Origin: Beaufortia kweichowensis | Lineage: Eukaryota > Chordata > Actinopteri > Cypriniformes > Gastromyzontidae | Direction of reading: 5' to 3' | Length of the DNA: 64,000 nt | NCBI GenBank assembly: GCA_019155185.1 | Contig: CM032817.1 | Coordinates: 1,911,129-1,975,128 of the forward strand | Shown here: positions 61,301 through 64,000 of the stretch, one piece after another | Position numbering within the stretch: the first letter of the stretch is position 1 | Layout: every line of letters starts with the position of its first letter | The notes under the pieces: generated by a model | What the model was told of the DNA's origin: nothing | Database searches by the model: none | Seen by the model: the letters and a program-made list of their open reading frames with translations, nothing else | Program-made: the position numbers and the translations under genes

Positions 61301-63460
61301 AAATGTAAAAGCTATGAGGATGTAAAATATAACTTACGGCGGCATTGATATCCCTGTTTGTTCAGGCCCCTGGAATAAACCATCAAGAATTGACAATCAT
61401 AAAGTTATGGTTAAAAAACAACATTAAATTAAATATTAAACATTAAATTGTCTCAGATGTTTTAAAAAAGCAACTTAATGCTTTGCTTTCCTTTCTGGTT
61501 ATATAACCAAAATAATGATACTGTATGATATTAAAGCCAGACTTTTTTATGGTCAATTAAATCATGATGGATGAGATTCGGTCATGTTATTTCCAGAGTT
61601 TCCAAAGTGTTGTACTCTAAAATTTACACCATTGAGCAAGTTAAATGTCTTTAAAATACCATTTATTGGCAAAATACCATTTAATATCAAAAGAAAAACT
61701 GAAAGTTTAGGAAACTGATGCTCTTTTTCAGATGAGTTTGTGTTAGGCCTGCACGATATTAAAGAAAAATAAATAAGCCTATACCTTGCTAAATAATGCG
61801 ATACGTGTCGGTACAAAAAGTAAAGTTTGTAATCAGTGTAATATCAAAATATATTTAATAATTGAAATTTATACGACCAAAAATGTTTTACATTCTTTTT
61901 TTGTGCCTGTGCATGCATGTCTCTTTGCAAATTTTTTCTTTTTCCGATATGCACATTTGCGTTATTTTCATTATTTCCAAATATTTTGCAGCGTTTGTGT
62001 GTATTGTGTACGAAGGTTTAAATTTGCTTTAGTGTGTGGCCAGTACCAGACAAACTCCTTGCAGACAGAACAGAAAGTCGGCTGAGGGAAAAAGGTGGCG
62101 GTGAACTCGTGACATTTCACCACGTGAACTTTGGCTTGTTTGATGGCACCGCGTCTGTGATGCAGGGCGAACATCCCCTCTTTTTCTCGCTCACTCTCTC
62201 CATCTCCTTCTCCGTGACCTGCAGCATCTAAGAACAAATAAACACCCACACAGACAGAACAACAGGCATATATGCAGTTTAAGATTGCAAAATGACAAAT
62301 GCAATAATCGATTAAAAAAAAAATTCTGAATTAAAGAAACCCTCACCACTTCTTTCTAGAAAATACCGTGCTTCCATTAATAAGCGACCCTGTGGCTTCA
62401 GTTCTACCTGTAGGACACAAACTCGCATCAGATTATTTCAAACAAACAATTTTAACCTGTTAACCGTTACCGTTCCTCAGGAGGAACACCTGTGTTATTT
62501 ACCTGTTCTCTTTAATATTTTATAGTTGAATTTTAATCTAACCACAACAAACTGATTGAAAAGAAATAAGATTTTAAATATAAAATATACAACACATTTT
62601 CATAACAATAAACATGAACAAAAAATGTGAATGTTACTGTAATTTATAAAAATACCTAAAATGTTTAATTTAAAAGACTTAAAAATATCTAATATCTAAA
62701 ATTAAAAAAATGACTGCATTTTCATGTGTACTGTATACTTAATTTTTTTTTTAAAGCTGCAATCCACAACATTTTTGGTTAAAAATAAACAAAAATCTGT
62801 CGTAGAGCAAGTAAGTTTTAATCTGATTCGCAAGAATGGTAAGCTTATAGTAATGATTTATAATTCGAGCCATTTTGCAGGAAATGTCAGTTTAATGTAT
62901 TTTTGTATTCTTTAACACACATCAAAATAAAATTGCAGGTTGCAGGCAAAAGTTACTGTGACAATTTGCATGTGTATACATGCATCAATAATCCATGACT
63001 ATAGTCATCAAATAACAAATGTTAAAACACCTGTTGTTCATCTGTTGTTTGGCTTTCAAATCTGATTTAATTGGAAACATTATTAAAATGTGTCCAAAGA
63101 TTTAAAAACATCAAGGGTGAGAGCTGATCTTATCTTAAATTATGATACCTGCTATAGAATGTCACCTGTTAGTTTAACAGGAACGCATGTGTTTGCATTT
63201 TGTTTTATGATTTCGCTTAGAAATACATCTACCTTATGAATCTCACACATTCGTGCTCACCCATATTTCCAGTTTGCCGTTTTCTTTTTTGCAGCGTAAG
63301 GCGAGCGTGTCCAGCTGGACGGTGGCTTCTGTCTTTAACTCTGCTGTTTTGTCCTTGACCACCACGTGCATCACTCGTCCCTTGTGAACGTGAGCGTCAA
63401 ACGTGCTGCTCCAGGGGGGATACATAGTGGGACGCTTCTGCTTGTACACCTGACCCTTTT
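55324..63460 (-). CDS. prkcq: Protein kinase C theta (5' end beyond window)
   Basis: Sixteen exons: 63261-63460, 62347-62407, 62047-62227, 61338-61369, 61136-61221, 60432-60561, 59481-59590, 59242-59377, 57935-58095, 57695-57868, 57513-57604, 57333-57395, 57109-57247, 56827-57015, 56343-56471 and 55324-55482. They give 679 residues. Roughly 40 N-terminal residues, including the start, lie past the right edge. Order: C2-like domain (KRPTMYPPWSSTFDAHVHKG), two C1 zinc fingers (H-x12-C-x2-C in HEFTATFFPQPTFC and HRFKVYNYKSPTFC), a V3 linker, then the kinase: GKGSFGK loop, Lys in FFAVKALKKD, RDLKLDN, DFG, activation-loop Thr in TFCGTPDY, turn motif RLSSADR and hydrophobic motif NNFSFINP. Trp in LLWGLARQG of C1b fits a diacylglycerol-sensitive novel PKC. 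In mammals it signals at the T-cell synapse to NF-kB and AP-1. The KPTMYPPWDS-like segment and synteny favour theta over delta. Confidence 0.95.
55668..55820 (+). mobile_element. tRNA-derived SINE (HAmo-like), copy 2
   Basis: Retains the B box (GGTTGTGGGTTTGATTCCCA) and the tail TTGAAGTTGCTTTGGATACA ... GCCTAATGTGTAAATGTAAA. The A-box half is partly lost. It lies in the last prkcq intron. Confidence 0.75.
55838..56262. mobile_element. hAT-like remnant ending in CACGATATTGG
   Basis: The right end is CCAATATCGTGCAGCCCTA, complement of TAGGGCTGCACGATATTGG, a frequent fish DNA-transposon terminus. Internal GCATATCGCAATATGCGTAT-type motifs are repeated. The left end is degraded. A relative starts at 61746. 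Confidence 0.5.
58130..58372. mobile_element. Palindromic AACCCAAC/GTTGGGTT element
   Basis: The segment is built of inverted pairs: AACCCAACTGTTGGGTTAAA, AACCCAACATGGGTTAATTT and AATAACCCAACATTTTTGTT. It can fold on itself along most of its 240 bp. A common fish MITE-like repeat, in a prkcq intron. Confidence 0.65.
58707..58990 (+). repeat. Dispersed repeat family B, copy 3
   Basis: CCTGTTAACTGTCACC, GTTCCTCAGGAGGGAC, TTGATGGAAAGATATAAGAC and TTTTCATAACAATAAACATA occur in the same order as in copies 1, 2 and 4. Confidence 0.8.
59776..59958. repeat. 20-bp tandem repeat, about nine copies
   Basis: Near-perfect head-to-tail copies of CCAAATATTAGTAAATATTT in a prkcq intron. Uniform copies suggest recent expansion. 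Confidence 0.95.
61746..61985. mobile_element. GCCTGCACGATATT-type element remnant
   Basis: Starts TAGGCCTGCACGATATTAAA, similar to the complement of the right end at 56262. AAATAATGCGATACGTGTCG and CCGATATGCACATTTGCG recall the TATCGC-rich interior there. The right boundary is unclear because it runs close to a prkcq exon. Confidence 0.4.
62453..62740 (+). repeat. Dispersed repeat family B, copy 4
   Basis: CCTGTTAACCGTTACC, GTTCCTCAGGAGGAAC and TTTTCATAACAATAAACATG, as in the other copies. It sits in a prkcq intron. Confidence 0.8.
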
Positions 63461-63556
63461 CTACAAATAAAATACATACAAATATGTCAGTAAGTTAGTT
63501 TTGCCCTGTAAGGATCTGAAGCCATGAAAACTAATACTTCTGTAATGACACATCAT

Positions 63557-63762
63557 AGGGCTGTCAAACGATTAATTGTGACTAATCGCATCCAAAATAA
63601 AAGTTTGTGTTTACATAATATATGTCTGTGTACTGTACATCTTAAATTTGTATTATAAGCGCATATTTTAAAAAAATATATCAAGTTTAATAAATGTTTA
63701 AATATAATTTAAATACTTTTATTTTGGAAGCAATTAATTGCGATTAATCGTTTGACAGCCCT
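63557..63762. mobile_element. Short DNA transposon with AGGGCTGTCAAACGATTAAT ends
   Basis: The 206-bp element begins AGGGCTGTCAAACGATTAAT and ends with its exact complement ATTAATCGTTTGACAGCCCT. The inner TAAT/ATTA-rich body is non-coding. No clear target duplication was seen. It lies in the 5'-most visible prkcq intron. Confidence 0.8.
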
Positions 63763-64000
63763 TATGACACAATGCATTTTCTGTTTGATAGTATTCTTAA
63801 AATGAAGCATATTTTTATGTCAGCGGTTGATGCCGTATTTAACATGAACATAAAATTGACCGTTTCATTTATATTAACATGTTGCCAATGTAATTGTAAA
63901 TTCATGTTCATATTGTTAAATGTGATTGTAACTTGCATCAAAATGTAAATACTTCATTATTTTACGACCCTTCCCCTATAACCACTTCCCTAAAAGAAAA

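Overview
The window looks like nuclear DNA from a teleost, most likely a cyprinid. The reasons are AT-rich non-coding DNA, multi-exon genes with GT-AG introns, proteins close to vertebrate orthologues, and tRNA-derived SINE copies resembling the HAmo SINE of cyprinids together with several fish-type DNA transposons. One run of 100 N (746-845) is an assembly gap.

Five protein genes can be read exon by exon. From left to right they are: an acyl-CoA thioesterase/BAAT-family gene (minus, 949-4680, 461 aa); il15ra (minus, 10417-17393, 254 aa); rbm17, also called SPF45 (plus, 20721-25942, 418 aa); pfkfb3 (plus, 31324-37792, two alternative C-termini of 518 and 526 aa); and prkcq, protein kinase C theta (minus, 55324-63460, complete at the 3' end, with its first coding exon(s) beyond the right edge). 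I placed exon boundaries by hand at GT/AG sites. The reading frame closes exactly for all four complete genes.

The order and orientation il15ra(-) rbm17(+) pfkfb3(+) prkcq(-) match human chromosome 10p15.1. The difference is that no IL2RA-like sushi gene is visible between il15ra and rbm17. The thioesterase at the left is not part of that human block as far as I know. il15ra and prkcq act in lymphocyte signalling, rbm17 in splice-site choice and pfkfb3 in control of glycolysis. They are neighbours by descent, not an operon.

The intergenic stretches (5.0-10.4, 17.5-19.8, 26.2-31.0 and 39.1-54.5 kb) are mostly repeats: non-autonomous DNA transposons with visible terminal inverted repeats, two multi-copy families of unknown class, SINEs, LINE fragments and microsatellites. 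The most unusual object is at 47765-50753. It is a recent LTR-type element of about 3 kb with identical 392-bp terminal repeats and a 5-bp target duplication. Its interior has no recognisable gag or pol and consists of six different tandem-repeat blocks reading as Pro/Ser/Arg-rich, frame-broken sequence on the minus strand. One block holds ten CCATCTT (AAGATGG) motifs that resemble YY1 sites.
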